Source: Loxodes magnus
Lineage: Eukaryota; Ciliophora; Karyorelictea; Loxodida; Loxodidae
Assembly: GCA_946699065.1 (NCBI GenBank)
Contig: CAMPDV010000096.1
Location: forward strand, 558,001 to 622,000
Reading direction: 5' to 3'
Length of the DNA: 64,000 bases
Positions 1-14,248 of this stretch are shown here, piece after piece. Both the position numbers and the translations under genes were made by a program. How positions within the stretch are numbered: the stretch's first letter is position 1; every line of letters begins with the position of its first letter. Below the pieces are notes generated by a model that was given only the letters and a program-made list of their open reading frames with translations, did not search any database and had not been told where the DNA came from.

Positions 1-1145
1 CAGTAGCATGAAGATTGAGGAAGCATTTATAGTAAAATATATAAGAATTTCTATCAAAAAAGTGAAATAAAATAGCTTATTCTTTATCATAACTTATTAC
101 TTTGCTAATTAACTAAAAACTCTTTTATTTAACTCATTGACTTATTTAAATCATTGCTTATTTATCTCTTCAATTAAATAAAAAAAGGATAAATAGATAT
201 AAATTTAAAAACTAAGCACTTTAATCTTATCTTTTACATATATTTGAAATACTATAGAGAAGATTTAAAAATAGGCTAGCCTGATAAAGCTGCAAAAGAA
301 TTAAGTTAATAACTAAACTTTATTAGATATAGGTCTCATTATTATAGCAAGTAAAAGTAATAATCTAATTAATAGAAAATTTTACTTTAATCAAGAAACA
401 AACTCTGCCTATATTCCAGTCTAAATTAGTCATATTATTATAATTATTCATTCATCAAATTTAATTTATTCTTAGAAATTGAATAATTTGCTGGTGTTAT
501 TTGGATAATAAATATTAGAGTACAGTATTAAAGTTTAATTAAAAGAAAAATAAAGAAGAAAGGGTAATTACTATGATTGCTATTTAAATAAAGGAGCTAA
601 AATGCAGTCTTATATATTGAATCTTTTTATAATGTATCAGAGCTCCATTCAATTAATTTCCTTTGCTTTCATTTATAAATTAAAGGTTATAACCTCGTTA
701 CTATATAATGAGTTCTTATAAATCTGCTAGAGCTAAAAATTAATTACAATTCTAATGAAATTTAAAAGTAAATGTCAATCTGGCTTAAAGAAGCTAGAAA
801 GCTTGTTATTTGAGTAACCATTTATTAAGTTGTCAGAATTTTGATAAAGTTCAATAGTAAATCCACTATACATTCATTAATAGTCAGAAAGCTGGCAAGA
901 TTATTTTCTGGTGGCAATATTTCATGCTATTTCTTGACTAGAACTTAATACTTACTAGAAACTACTAAAATTTATTCATTCAGAAAAATTTTCTATCTTA
1001 GTATCTATTATTTAGTCAACTTTCAATTTTTCATATTTTCATTTTTCATAATAAAAGCTTTATTATATCCGAAAAATGGATCAAAAAACTTAAAAAAGAG
1101 TTTTAATAATTTCTAAACATTTTACATCAATATTTTCACTATTAA
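1..1145. other. AT-rich stretch without recognised gene
   Basis: I see no reading frame with protein-like composition here on either strand once TAA and TAG are read as Gln. The stretch lies beyond the 3' end of the zinc-finger gene and probably holds its short 3' UTR near 1145. Nothing repeated or structured stands out by eye. Confidence 0.5.
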
Positions 1146-2783
1146 TCAGTCTTAATTTTCAACTTGCTACATTGTAAAGTTTTTCTTATTGAAAATAATA
1201 GCAAATAGTTAGCTTTTTTATATTATTTTTCTATTAAAACAATAAGATTTATAAATAATTTACACCATAAAAATAGAACGTAATATTCTCTATAGATATA
1301 AGATTTTACACTATAACCTTTAAGAATTACATTTTTATATTAAAACAATAAATTAAACTGTTAGTGAAATCATTTATGCTTTATATACAAACTAGCCGTT
1401 AACCAAATTTTGCTGGCTTTTTTGGTGCTCGTTCCATTCCTCTTGTAACTTATTTTTGAATATTTAGTCTTCTAGAATTTCTGATTTATTTTTTAAAGCG
1501 AAATTATGAGCAAAAATATGCATATCATATGCTTTACTGTTATTAAATGATAAATCGCATTCTTCACATTTCTATTGTATAGTTTCTTACTCTATTGATT
1601 TATTTTTCAAGTTTTGACTTTTTTATTTTATGTTTATAATCTCAATTTCAGTTTCCAGTTTTTATCTCTAAATTGGTTCGAGAATTTATCTCAATTAATC
1701 TATATTACCGTTTATTTTTCTTCGCTTTTCTACTTCTCCATTTTCTATATGATTTTTAGACAAAGAAACTTCTTTAACGTTATCATTTTAAAAACTATTG
1801 TTAGTTGTATTTGAATGTTGCGATTCTTTATCTTCATTACTTTGTAATCCATCTTGTATTTGCTTGTTTTCAAAGTCTTACATATTCTCTTTTGTGCATA
1901 TAGAATTAGAGTTAGAATTAGAATTAGTGTCGCTTTTACTATTTTTTCTTTTCTTTTTACTTTAAATCTTTAAATCGTTTAGTTCTTTAGCTATCTACTC
2001 CTAAGCTTCCTTCAAATGCATTTTTTCATGCTGTAATAAATAGATCATATTAAACTCTTTCGAGCATTTATTACACTTATAAAGTTTGTAGCTAGACTTA
2101 GCCCCCTATTTATCACTTTAATCATTCTTAGTGTCATTTTATTCTATTTTTTCTAGTCGGCGCTTAGTTGGAAAATATTATTTTTGCTAGTCAGATTTTA
2201 ACGATTCATTATTATCAGGATGTATAATCTAATGTTTTTAGAATAATTCGTTGTCGTTGAAAGTTTAGAAGCAAATTTGGCATTAAAAGGAAAAGCTTTC
2301 CTTTGGATTTTTATCTTAATGTTCTAATTCGTGTAACTATTTCATTTTTTTGGAAGCGCATACTTTTAAGCAGAACTTGCAAATTTTGTTTTCATCATTG
2401 CATTCTTTTTTCATATGATTATCTAGTTTAAACTTAGTGGAAAATATCTGCTAGCATTTTTCACATTTATGATGCTTTAATGCTTTAGGCTAAACTTTTT
2501 CTATTTACACATTTTTTTACTAATTTTGATCTTATAGATCATTTTGCGATTTTTTTATGACTTCGGATGAAGCAAAAATTTGAACAATAGGATAGGGAAT
2601 TTAATATGCAGGCTGTAATTCATAAGTGTTAAATTCATTTCTATGAGAATTTTCAGTTAGACTGTAAATAACGCTCAGGAAATCTTCCTTATTTTGCTAT
2701 TACTAGATTGGCACTTTCTCCTATTACTCTTATTTTTTAGTCTCTTTCTTTGACTTACTCGCTCTAGTTTTATTACCCTTCAT
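1146..2783 (-). CDS. C2H2 zinc-finger protein with five fingers
   Basis: Read with TAA/TAG as Gln, a single frame runs from ATG at 2783 to TGA at 1146 (545 aa, no intron). Five C2H2 or C2HC fingers are visible at about residues 107-128 (C-E-K-C ... H ... C), 135-155 (C-K-F-C), 168-188 (C-Q-I-C), 237-256 (C-N-K-C) and 406-426 (C-E-E-C ... H-I-F-A-H). They are spread out, not in a tandem array with TGEKP linkers. Between fingers 4 and 5 is a Ser/Asn-rich, charged linker. Such proteins usually bind nucleic acid in the nucleus; the target cannot be read from sequence. The last ~100 codons have intergenic-like composition, so the true C-terminus could lie earlier behind an intron I did not find. 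The ATG is the first in frame after an A-rich leader. Confidence 0.8.
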
Positions 2784-5664
2784 TTTTGTTTTTATTCTTT
2801 TTTTAAATAAAAAATTAAATTGAAATTAATTTTGCTAGAAAAAGCACTTATCCTCCAGAAGACATCTACTGACAACGAAAAATCATCCTTCATTCTGTAG
2901 GAAATATTGGCATAAAATTTGATATTATTCTTAAAGCAAAAGAGTATGTCTAAAAAGTAACCTTCTTCAGTTAAAGCAAAGTATGCCATGAAAAAAATAG
3001 TAAGACTTGAAGAATTGGAGTATATATTTTCTTAAAATTAAAATAAATGTAGAATTTAGAATATTATAAGCAATTTTATTTTGTAATTTTAGAAATTATC
3101 ATCATTTTTTTATTCTAGTATTATTAATAAAAACTTAAATATCTAATAACTCCTTACAAAATCTAATATCTACCTTTCAGTCGTAAATTTATATAACAAT
3201 AAATAAAGGTAGTTTTAAGATTTTTACTTCTAGTGGCTTATCTCTTTATGTCAGAATTTTATTGTTGAGAGATTTTTAGCGGTTTGTAAAGAGTTATTAT
3301 ATGAAGCTTAGTAATAGAATGAGTAATTCAGATGACTTTTGTGATTGAAATATTAGTTGAAGGCTTTAATAGAAGGAGATTAATAAATTAGATATAAATA
3401 AAATTAGGATTAATAATTAAAGCTTTAGACTTTCTTGAAAAACAATGTTAAACTTTAGCTTGATATTAGTTACTGATAAGACAAATAGATAGAGTGTTGA
3501 ACAAAAATAATGTTCTTTATAGCTTTTGCTAAATAATTATTTAGGAGGTAAATCAAAACAACATAATACTCTTTTTAGTTAAGCATGCTTTTATTTCATA
3601 CAAGGCAAATAATTTGAGTGTAAGAAATTATGATACTTAATTTAAAAGGATTTTTCTAAAGTTTTGAGACTCTATAATTTGAATCTTTTATTTAAGACAA
3701 CCCTCATTGTCTTTTGATCTTTTGTAAAAGCTATTTGATGTAATAATAGTCAGAATTGTATTTACAACTTCATCTAATATTCTTTTTTATTTTGCTATAA
3801 ATAGTCTTAGTAATTTATAAAATTAGTTAATTTAATTTCACAAGTTTTACCTTCATCATTTCAAGCATTAAGAGATATATTTGCACTAAATTTTACATAT
3901 TAAGTATTGAAGTCAGAAGGAAATAATAAAGATACTCTGGATTAAAAAATAGCTAACTAAAAGATGCTTTATTTAGTAGGTAAAGCTTAGCAAATATTTT
4001 ATATATTTTCTAAAATTAAAATTTTCCCTAGTTTGTATATAAGTTCCTATTAAAGCTTTATTATATTTATAATAAATTATAATAAGCACAAGCAGTTACT
4101 TAATCTCACTTGAATACTTTTAGGTTCTTTTTTCGCTCTATATCTTTCAAGAAATTATAGTTTCTAAGATAAGATCTTTTATAAATAAAAAATATAAAAT
4201 TTACAGTCTCAAAATTATAAAATAAACGTATAAGAGAATGTAAAAAGAATCTAGGAGATCTATTAAAGCATCTAAGTAAAGATATTAGTATCCATAAAAT
4301 ATTAAGATATACCAATATAATGATATTAGTAGCTTTTTCAAGTATATATTAGATTAATTTAAATATAATAATCAACTTGAGCTAAACAGGAAAAACGAAA
4401 CCTATTAATATCTCTCTATAATAAAGAAATTTTACATATACATAAGGGATCTTATGTAATGATAAAAACGACAATATATATTTTTAAAGTTATAAGGTTT
4501 ATTAAAGAGATTATTATAAGTATTAATATATTCATAATTAAGTTCTTACTAAATCTATTTTATATAAGCTTATATTTAAATATTAATATTTAGCTAGCTT
4601 TTTTTATTCAAAAGCAATATAATTATTAAGAGGAAACTTTATTCACTCATTTTATAAGATTGATAAAAAAAAAGTAAAATAGTAACTCAATCTTTAATCC
4701 ATTTATGTTATTTAAGATACTTTCTTATTCTTAGCATTTATCAAATTATTTAAAACAATAAAATTATCAAACTTCTTTCATAACTAAGTTCAGTTTATCT
4801 AAAGAGTGATTATAGATTTATGCATAGTAGGAGAAAGAGTAACTATTAGAATATTAGTTATATCGTACTTATAATTTCATTCTTTCTCTTATATTTAAAA
4901 AATCTAATTAAATCCCTTAGCTAGCAAATATAAGAACCTTGTTTACTTATAAACATCCTTTCTGTTTGAAATGCATATATAAAATGACTAAATAAAATTT
5001 AGCCAGGATTTAAATAATTTTCTTCCTTTATAGATATTTATAAAATTTTAAATGAGAAAGCAGGAGAGATTGATTATTAGTTATTTCTACCGTTGAATTA
5101 TATGGTTTTATAATATAATTATTTATTATCTAATTTCTAGAATGCGATGATTATCTATCTACTCAAGCGAATGCTTATTTTCTTAAACCAGGTTTTTTAT
5201 AGTTATAAATCAGATTTCCTCTTAGGTAGATATTATTTAACCTTTAAAGGATTAAGCGATCAATTAAGGAGAATTAGTTAAATAAAAGATTTTACATTAC
5301 TACTGCTAAATTGATTCCCTTTATCTCTTTAAATTGCTGCTAAGTTATTTCCCCTTCATATTTTAAGTTCTATAATAATAACACTTTGAAAGCAAGTAAG
5401 TATGCCAGAAACAAATAAGTTGTATCATAGCAGCATTAGATAGTCTTAAGCATTTATCATACAAATTATCTTGAATACTTATTTTAAAATTACTAAGTCT
5501 AATAGTCTAACTAAAGTTTAAGCCACTAAAGAGGTAAAAATGGGAAGTTATAAGAGATCAGTAAGGAGCAGGATTAAAAACGACTAAGTAAGGAAATGTA
5601 TTTAAAATAAGTTATTATATAAAATTAATTCTTAGAATTATTTTTATTTTCTATAACATTAAAG
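2784..5664. other. 2.9-kb AT-rich intergenic stretch
   Basis: This separates the divergent zinc-finger (-) and FHA (+) genes and so should hold both promoters. A 69-codon hydrophobic frame on the minus strand (4315-4106) is open even under the standard code, but it has no recognisable domain and I do not call it. Otherwise nothing is recognised. Confidence 0.45.
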
Positions 5665-7987
5665 ATGTAAAAGCCTCAACAGTTTGCTAGTCATGAAGAA
5701 AAACCAAATGAGAAGTTGGATATGATCATAACCTCACTTCAAAACACTACTAATTTTCTATAAGTAAGACGCTTTAATAATCTATTCGAGGAACTCAAAT
5801 AATTTGTACAGATCCTTACAAACTTTATTTAAAAACTCAATATTAAGAGTACTTCTAAATTGGATAAGTTGATAAATAGCACCAAACCGTTACTTGAAGC
5901 TATCAAGAATATAATAACTAAGTTTTTTTAAATGAAAAAGGTATCCAGAGTATTCGATATAAGTAAGGATGACATTAGGTTTTATATTATATATATAATG
6001 ATTAACCAATTTTTGGAAACTGTAGAGAAAACTATCGAAAGCAGTACTTAAGAAAGTTAAGAGGAGATTATCAATTTAAAGAAGTAGTGGTAAGATTTCG
6101 CTTTAAATCATAAAGACCAAATTAAGAACCACGACAAAGCTTTGAATACCTTAATTTTTAAACTTTGCAAGTTTTATTAGAATTTTTAGGAAATTACACC
6201 TAAGCAAATTTAATTTTTGGAGCAGATAGCTGAGATCCAAGGATATTAACCTGAATAAGTAATACTATAGTGGAAGTCATATGCTAGCAGATTCTGCTAG
6301 GAGTTCATTGAGGAATAAAACCAACTAACAGCATGAAGAAATTTCGATAATTATCCGCCTTCAAGCTTAAATAGTTTTAAGGAAAAAATAATAATATAGT
6401 AACAATGTTGGGACTTTTGCAAAAGTTATAACATCGGGGAGTTTTTTGTTGAAAAATGGGAAATTTTCATCAACTACTTTATTACCAGATGTAGAGAAAA
6501 TGGGCTTTCGTGCTCTTAAGGATTTAAAATGGCAATTAAAGAAAATTTAATTAGCACTTAGGATGAGGATAAAATTATTGACATAATAGAATTAAACGAC
6601 TTCTTCACAAAAACTTGGGGAAATGCAAAAGCAATGAATGCCCTTAGAGAGCAAGCAGAACATCTTGACCTAGGTTAATAAGACTGCAGAGAATTTTTAA
6701 ACTTAAGGGTTGTAAAATTATCAATAAGTAAGCCTACTAACTTTGATCTCAATTAAGAAATTTTCATCACTCCTCTAGGTTATCATAGGTCTCCCAATCC
6801 TAGAAATGATGGAAAAGTAAAATTCGGAAGGCATACACTAGACAATAATTGTGATATTCCTTTCCATGCTGAGGACTTAGAAGTCTCCAGAAATCATTTT
6901 TCCATACATTTCGATAGTAAAAATTGATATGTATAAGACGAGGGTTCATCAAATGGTACATCATTTAGACTTTCTTAAGGTACTCCGCTTGCTCTTAAGA
7001 AGCATCAAATTGTAGATTTTGGAGAAGGTTACGCTGCAGTAATTGAAGAATGTGCAAATGGTCCTGATGCTTTTCCAGATCCAAATAAACACTTTATTCT
7101 TAATATAGACTAAAACAAGATGTCGAAATTAGGATAGGGAAAAGCTAAAACAGAATAGGATATTTTGTAACTATAATAAACACCTGAATACGAAGTAAAG
7201 AATTAGCAAGATGCAAAAGTTTACGGAACAATGCCCAGATTAAGATTAAAATTTGATCCTGCTTCAGAAGGCGCTGTTGAAAAAAAGGAATATTTATTGT
7301 TCCCAAAATAAGGATAATCTGAAAGTATCTTTTTGGTTGGAAGAAGTGACAATGCGGATATTAAGATTCAAGGATCTTCAATTAGTAGAAAATAAGCAAG
7401 GTAAATTGTTTTATCCATTAGAATTATTTATGATACAAACTTTGGATGGCTTCTAGACGATGGGGATAAGGAAAAAAAATCAACAAATGGAACATTTGTT
7501 TGGCTTAATAAATCTGTCTAAAAAGGAAAGATTTCATTTCCATTTTTACTATACGATGGATTAGTAATAACTGTTTGTGGAACTCATTTTTAGGTAAGCT
7601 TATTTTAATTTTTAGGTAAAAATAGAGTAAAGACCTTGGAAATAAAGAAGAGACATTCTATGGTTCCGTGAGTCACTAAAAAGAAAACAGATAATGCGAA
7701 ATCCAACGGAAGAGGAACAAAAAAAACGAAATGAAGAAGAAGAAAAATATCTTAAGACTATCGAGCTAGAAGATCAGTTCAAACCACTTTAATATCGTCC
7801 TCCAAATCTGTTTCAAAAGGATGTAGTTACAGAAGTCACTATTCCAGGATATTATGAACATTCCGATTAAATAAACGTTTAATCTTAAGAATCTGAAAGT
7901 GAACAAGAAGAAGGCTTTGGACTATTTTGTGATGGAAGTGAAGGAGAAAGTGGAAACGGTGAAGGTTTCCTTTAATTTTAGCGATGA
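5665..7987 (+). CDS. Protein with two FHA domains
   Basis: ATG at 5665, one 22-nt intron (7594-7615), TGA at 7985-7987; spliced length 766 aa. The N-terminal ~350 residues are helical and have no named domain. FHA domain 1 is at about residues 370-455, with the hallmark G-R (K-F-G-R-H) and S-S-N-G-T motifs. FHA domain 2 is at about 535-640, with V-G-R-S-D-N-A, S-I-S-R-K-Q and S-T-N-G-T-F. FHA domains bind phosphothreonine, so this is probably a signalling or nuclear scaffold protein. A Glu/Lys-rich tail follows the intron. In-frame TGA codons at 6334 and 6925 are read as Trp; the second lies between the two halves of FHA 1, where the reading is otherwise unbroken. Removing the intron restores the frame and keeps the acidic C-terminus. 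Pathway unknown. Confidence 0.88.
7594..7615 (+). other. 22-nt spliceosomal intron in the FHA gene
   Basis: It starts GTAAGC and ends TTTTTAG. The frame before it ends in the second FHA domain and the frame after it gives a charged, protein-like tail; neither continues without removing exactly these 22 nt. Confidence 0.88.
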
Positions 7988-9411
7988 TTTACTTACAATT
8001 AAATGTTTTTTATATTTAATTCTATTTATTTTTTGTTCTATCTCTTCTTTAGATTTATTTATGCATAAAGCCATAATCATCTAACTAGGTACAACTATCT
8101 CAAAAAGCTTTCTTAGGTTTTATGAGTATATTATTTAATAAAATTTAAGTATGCTTAATTATCTACTTAGAGCTGCTTTTCTATGCTATTTTCTATTTTT
8201 TCTTTTGCGCTTTTATTGGGTAAATTACCATCATCCTTATTTAAATTTATTTAAGATTGTAAAAATTCAAATTGAGATAAGAATTAAAAGTCTAAAAGTA
8301 TAATAAAAGAGTCATTAATCTAATATAGAAGATAAGGAAATTTCTTAATTTTAACTTTAAAATTCTGGATAAGAAGCATTAGCTTTATGAATTACTTAGC
8401 TTCTAGAAGTTTATTTTAAATTGCTTTGATTAAATAGAGCCAATTAGTGAAAATTCTCTAGCCTTCTAATAAGCACTAAAAGAAGAAACTATAGTAATAG
8501 ACTCATTTAATATCTTAAAGATATTAAGGAAGAAATTAGCTTAATTTAGTATTCATAACATTGTGATAAATTTTAATTACTATGATAATTGCTAGCTTTA
8601 GCACTATTGCTTAACCTATTTATATATTCAGATATCTCTTTATATTCTTTAAGCAATATAAAACTAAAGTAATATTATATGAAACAGTTACCATAAAGCA
8701 CTTTAAACTAGTTCATTCATTTATTATTTAAAGGAATTTCTCAGTTCATATAGTACATTCTAGCATCATATGCTTCTAATTTGTGAATACCTAGATTATA
8801 ACAAGCATTAATATCTTAATATATAATGAGTATTTAGCATAAATTCTAATTATTGTGATAATTTTATAAAAGCTAATGCTATATCAAGAAACAACTTAAA
8901 TTGAATATAAGACTTAGTTTTAAAAATAAATTAGCCTTACTAAATGATTCTTATATATAAGCAGGAACTTTTAGCTTCTTATGAAGATATTACTTCAAAT
9001 ACAGAACTTGCTTTTAATATACTTTTAAAACTAGAAACTAAAGAGAAATATCTATTGATTTATTAGACTAGTTTCAATATATAATATAAGAATCTGCTAT
9101 TAAGCATATAATTAAAAATATTGAAAATAAATAAGTTAGGCTATATAGAAAGAATGTACTAAAGTAATTAATTAAATCAAACTATTCAAAGATTTAAGCA
9201 TTCTAAATGAATAATTTAAATCTTTATTATATTTAAGATAATTACACTCAGAACCGTTTAATTACTAAGCTATAATCTTTCATATTAAATGGTAATACTA
9301 GAAGCTAAATAATGATTAACATACTTCACTTATTTAAAATAGAGTGTTAGAGTAAAAGCTATAAAGATCTTAAACTATTACTTTTATTATAGAATAATAC
9401 ACTATATTAAA
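7988..9411. other. 1.4-kb intergenic stretch
   Basis: It lies between two genes on the plus strand and presumably holds the promoter of the downstream one. I found no supported gene, repeat or RNA. With TGA as the only stop, long chance frames are open everywhere here, so open frames alone were not accepted. Confidence 0.45.
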
Positions 9412-12400
9412 ATGAATTAAGATGAGGATTCTCAAAATGTATATCAATCTTTAATAGACTTAAAAAGCATTAAATAGGCTAATTTTAATTTGCTCAAGAA
9501 GAAAGCTTAGTCGTAGATTTAAGAATTTCTGGATAATTAGAGAGATGTTTTAACTTAAAAGCAGTATAAGAGAAAGTAAAAAGAAGAAATAAAATTTGAT
9601 AAGCATCGTGAATAAAAGTATTCTCTATAGGAAACTCTTAAGATATTGTAAAGGTATAGCAAAAAGCTATATAACTAAAAGTATTTAGAGTATAAAAGGT
9701 GGTAAGAATTAAATAAACTTTATGAAAAAGAGACCTTTGAAACTTTTGTGGATGCATAAATAAAAAGGTGAATATTTGAGACTAAAGAAGGTACAAAACT
9801 ACACGAATTATTTGTAAGGTCGACAGACAAGCTATTTTTAAATACCAAAAATAAATTTATTCAGTATGTTTCAAGGTACATAAAACAGTACAACACTGAA
9901 TGGAAAAAGACCTAAAGTAGTTTCACTATTAAGTAAATTTTTTAATTGCAGTGCTAGTAAAAAAGAACTGGAAGAAGGAAAGCAATAATAGATTTAGAAT
10001 ATTATATAAAAGGATTACGTAAAACTGAGAAAGGAAATGGGATATGATGTGCTTACCTTTTGATGCGATCAAATAGCTGATAAATTTTAAATTAATAACG
10101 AAGTTAAATAATTCGTTCAGTATACAGGTCATTTCTTCAAAATATTGTGTGAAACATCTGAAAATGTTTAAGTCAAAATACCTATTCCTAATACCATTTT
10201 AGTTGGTTTCGGTCTTTTTAATCCAATTTATTTGTTCTCTGACTAAAATTAATAAGTAAGGACAATCAAAAATTTAGATATAGAATAATTGAAGTAATTC
10301 TATGAGCAAATGTGCAAAGCTGAAGTACCTAGAATTCAACTATCAGAAGGTACATATTTTCCTAAGATAATAATAAAGGATGAAAATTACTTCAGCACAG
10401 GAAGGAAGAATATCTCGTTAAGAAGTTAGGAAATGGAAATTGTTAGAAACTTTGCTATATATTCTGCTGAAGGAGATGAAGCATTTAGTTTTCTAAAGCA
10501 AGAAGTAGGTTCAATAAAATCTAAAACGAACTTCCTATTTTAGCACTTTGTTTATCCTAAAGGACTTAAGTCATACAAAATAAGAATCATATGGAATGAT
10601 AATAAGGAAACTAAGAGTTATATAATAACTAAGAATATTAGAATGGATGGCAAAGATGAGCATGATATAAAGCAAAAGTTGAAATAGTATAAAATTTACA
10701 AAGAAAAATAGAAATAGTAAGAAGAAGAATTTTCAACAACTTTATGAGATCTTGTCAAATAACTAGATCCTGAGGCAGCGTTTTACCATGAATTGAACAA
10801 TTTACAACTTGTACAAATATTTTAAAGTAAAAAAGCAGACGAAAAGACAGTTAATTACCTAATTCTTTGGAAAAAGATAGTAAGTTAGCATAGTAAGGAG
10901 GTAGACATAAATGAGTTTATTGGAATTCTAATTTTATTGGATGAAGAACTATAAAATTATTCTGTTTGTAAATAGTACATTAGATCTAATAACTATTTTT
11001 ACAGTAAAATACACAAATAGGCTATAATAATTAAAAACCCTCAACTTATTGACCTTTAAGAATAAGACATAAATGATTACTATAATGAATATCAATAGGA
11101 AAAAAATGAGAATTAAATAAGTAGCAAGATGAGCAAAGTAAACTAAGAGGAAGACTTTAATAGCCAAGCTAGATACTATTTTTAGAATGACATTTTATAT
11201 AAAACAAATTAAAAAGATTAGAAGTAGAAATTTTCCGCTAGTTGCTAAGATTACGAATTATGCACTATAGATGAAGTTAAAAACGATGAATTTTTGAGCG
11301 AGCCAAAATTGATAATAATAAGAGTAAAAAAGTTATTAGATAAAATGATTTATCTACCTCAAAAAAAGAAAATTAGTCGTTTGGTATGTGACTTTATTTA
11401 AGATTTTAATTGTAAATGATGGTTAATAAATGTAAGGATGATAAATACTTAGAAGCTAATGGAGAAGAAGATTTCTAATAATTTTGTAAACTCTTAAAAT
11501 AAGTTAAAAACTTAAAATGCCAACTTAGGAGTTTATGAACACACAGCCATTACTAAGAAACAAACTGAAATTATATGCTGTGGAGATTATTGTGATATTG
11601 TAAATAGTTTGAATGATTGTAACGACTACAAGGCACAGATCTTCTTGGAAATAGAAGTGAAGTATAAAAAATCAATTTTAGAGCTGTTAAATATGAGGAA
11701 TATGAGTTTGATTGAGTCAGAATACAAGTTAAATCCCTCTTTTCGAATAGATGTTAATGAAACTCCAATTGATAACAAGTTTTAATATAAAATAATGAGA
11801 AACACTATCCTTCAGCAAAGAAAAGATACTAACTCTTTATATGTTAAGCTGAAAGGTTTAGATTTAGATACACTCAAAAAAATGTGTGACAATATATAGA
11901 CTTTCAGAAACAGCAATTAAAACTTCCAAGAAATAAAGAAAGTATTTAAAGGATACTTTTAGAATATTTCCTGTAAGCAGAAAATTCTCAAAAAAAAGGA
12001 CGACTTAATACGTATATTTGACAGAGTTCCTGTTTGTGCAATCTGCTTCAAAATCTACAAAGACTATGAAAATTATATAAGCGAAAAAAATGAATATGAT
12101 ACCTATTAAAGTCAATCTGATGTTTTATAAGAAAGAAACAGTCAATAAATCTAATCAAGAGGCTCTATAGCTCCAGTCAAGCAAAGAAATTAAGAGATAA
12201 ATTTACCAATTAAAACCCAAAAATAAGGTACTTAAAGTTTAGATTTTGACTTAGTGCAGATAATAAAGTCAAAGTGTTCTAATGAAGCATAAATTTTTAA
12301 TTATATTGATAGAGAGTAAAAGTAGATTGTAAATCGACGCAAATGCCACTCAACTTTGTCTAAAAAAAAGAAGCAATCCCTTTGAAAGTCTCTACAAGAA

Positions 12401-13357
12401 AACTTAAAAACATATACTAATGAAGAGATAAACTACAAGATAGCAAGCTTATAACACTTTTTAGAGACAGAAGAAAAGTAAGAAAGTTGTTCATAGATAA
12501 TGTAAAAATTTCTTAAAAAATATAAGAATCATTATTAGAAAAGTCAGTAAAAGCAAAAGCTAATGACTAGAAAAATGAAAGATGATCTAGGATATACTTG
12601 CTAAAGTGAAGGATCTCAATATAAGATAAAATTCTAAAGATAGTAATTTAACGATCCAAGATTTGATAAATCTTTTGATTATACATAAAGCAGGCTAATG
12701 ACTACAGAACATTCTTGCTTAAATCTAGAGCGTGCTGATATCTTAAATAATTTATATATTAGTAAAATAGCCAAACAATTTGATTTCTAAAGAGAAGAAG
12801 CTATGAAAGCTAAATAAAAATGAAAGGAGTCAATTAAGAAACGTTAATAGCACGCTGAAGAAGAGAAAAAATTTATATCTTCTTTTTAGAGTAAAAGACC
12901 TATTAGAAAGACTTTTTGGCTCAATCAAAGCCTTAATTAAAAAAATAACTTACTTTTAGTATTTAAGTTATTTATATTCCAACCTTGTCCTTTTCTAAAT
13001 ATTTCCTATAACTATGATAAAAAAATCATTTCATTTAATATTTTATATTATATAAGACTATATAACATTTTATCTCTTAGTTAAGTGAATTCAACAATTA
13101 TTATATTATATATTATATATTTATAAAACTACTTTTAACTCAAATTAATTATACTTCCTCACTTTATAGTCATAGTACATCGTTTCTTTGGACTATTTTT
13201 CTCTTGTACATTAAAAAATTAAATTTTTATATAAATAACCTAATTTATTTATTAAAGGCTTTTAATTAAGAATCTCATATATCATTTTTCTTATATTATT
13301 GCTTGCAACTATTTGAATTTATAACTCTTGATTATAATTCTATCTACTCTATGCTGA
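9412..13357 (+). CDS. Large unrecognised protein with a Cys pair near residue 866
   Basis: ATG at 9412, a 19-nt intron at 9933-9951, then an open frame to TGA at 13355 (1308 aa). Protein-like composition holds to about 12950; the last ~130 codons look like AT-rich 3' flank, so the true C-terminus is uncertain. The N-terminus is Lys/Gln-rich and helical. A central part (about 200-500) looks globular. Near residue 866 is a motif V-P-V-C-A-I-C-F-K-I-Y inside a well-composed region, a possible metal-binding or structural Cys pair. The C-terminal third is basic and Gln-rich. TGA is read as Trp at several places, for example in L-T-F-W-C-D soon after the intron. I do not recognise the family; the style resembles large ciliary or cytoskeletal proteins of ciliates, but that is a guess. 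Confidence 0.7.
9933..9951 (+). other. 19-nt intron
   Basis: It starts GTAAAT and ends TTGCAG. Exon 1 ends after two bases of an Asn codon. The frame after removal gives A-S-K-K-E-L-E-E and then ~1000 codons of protein-like sequence, while the unspliced frame soon degenerates. Confidence 0.85.
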
Positions 13358-14248
13358 TAAATCATCATTTGATTATTTTAAATCTTAGTTTGCTTAATAT
13401 GGGCAAATAAAAATTTGGTCTAAGCTATTATTTATTTATATATTAATTTATCTTTACTAAGGATCGAGTATGATGATCAATATTCTCCTACTAGATTCTA
13501 AGGTTAATTTATTTATAATATTTAAAAAATATGAATTATTAGAGAATTCTCAAGTAAATAATTCAAATTTTTGCCTTTAAATGATATCTGAAGTTAAAGT
13601 ATATTATTCATTTCATCCTTAATATAGGTTATCTTTTATATAATCAGTTATCATCTTCCTTATTTCTTATTAGATTCTCTTTTGATTAATACAAATTAAT
13701 GCTTTATTCTAACTATCCATTTCAAATTTTAACTTTAGCTTTTAAAATAAATTTTTACTAAAGGTATTCCTTTAAAATACTTTATTCACTAGTTCCTACA
13801 CTGTAAAATCACTAGATTATCTTTAAAATAATCAAAATCTTAATTGAAACTCTTAATTTTCTTATCATAGTGATAAAGTTAATTGATTCTATTACCTAGA
13901 AGTTATTTCCTTTCTTATATAAGTTATAAGCTTTTAGTTAGTAGTATGACTAGTATGTTACTTAGTAATAGGATTTTCCTAAATCTAAAAGTATTAGTTT
14001 GCTACAAAAAGTTCTATTTTTATTTATCTTTCAAGGTTAAATTGATATCTTACATTATTCTCATAGCATATCTTAGAATAATGCTTTTAATTGTACATAG
14101 TTAGATGGGAAAGCAAATTACTAGATGATATTGGAATGACTTATTATACTTACATTTAAGAGGTTTTAAATGTAAAGGTGAGTAGCATAATAAAGAGAAA
14201 TAAGCATTATAATTACCTTTGTGTAATATAATTATAATTTATAATAAA
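13358..14248. other. AT-rich intergenic stretch
   Basis: Nothing recognised. It holds the 3' flank of the large upstream gene and the promoter side of the expansin-like gene. A 73-codon hydrophobic frame (13883-14104, plus) has no domain and was not called. Confidence 0.45.

Noticed and set aside
13016-13018. Earlier stop at TGA 13016 for the large gene
   Set aside because: It is not in the coding frame, and no small intron near 12930-12990 would bring it there.
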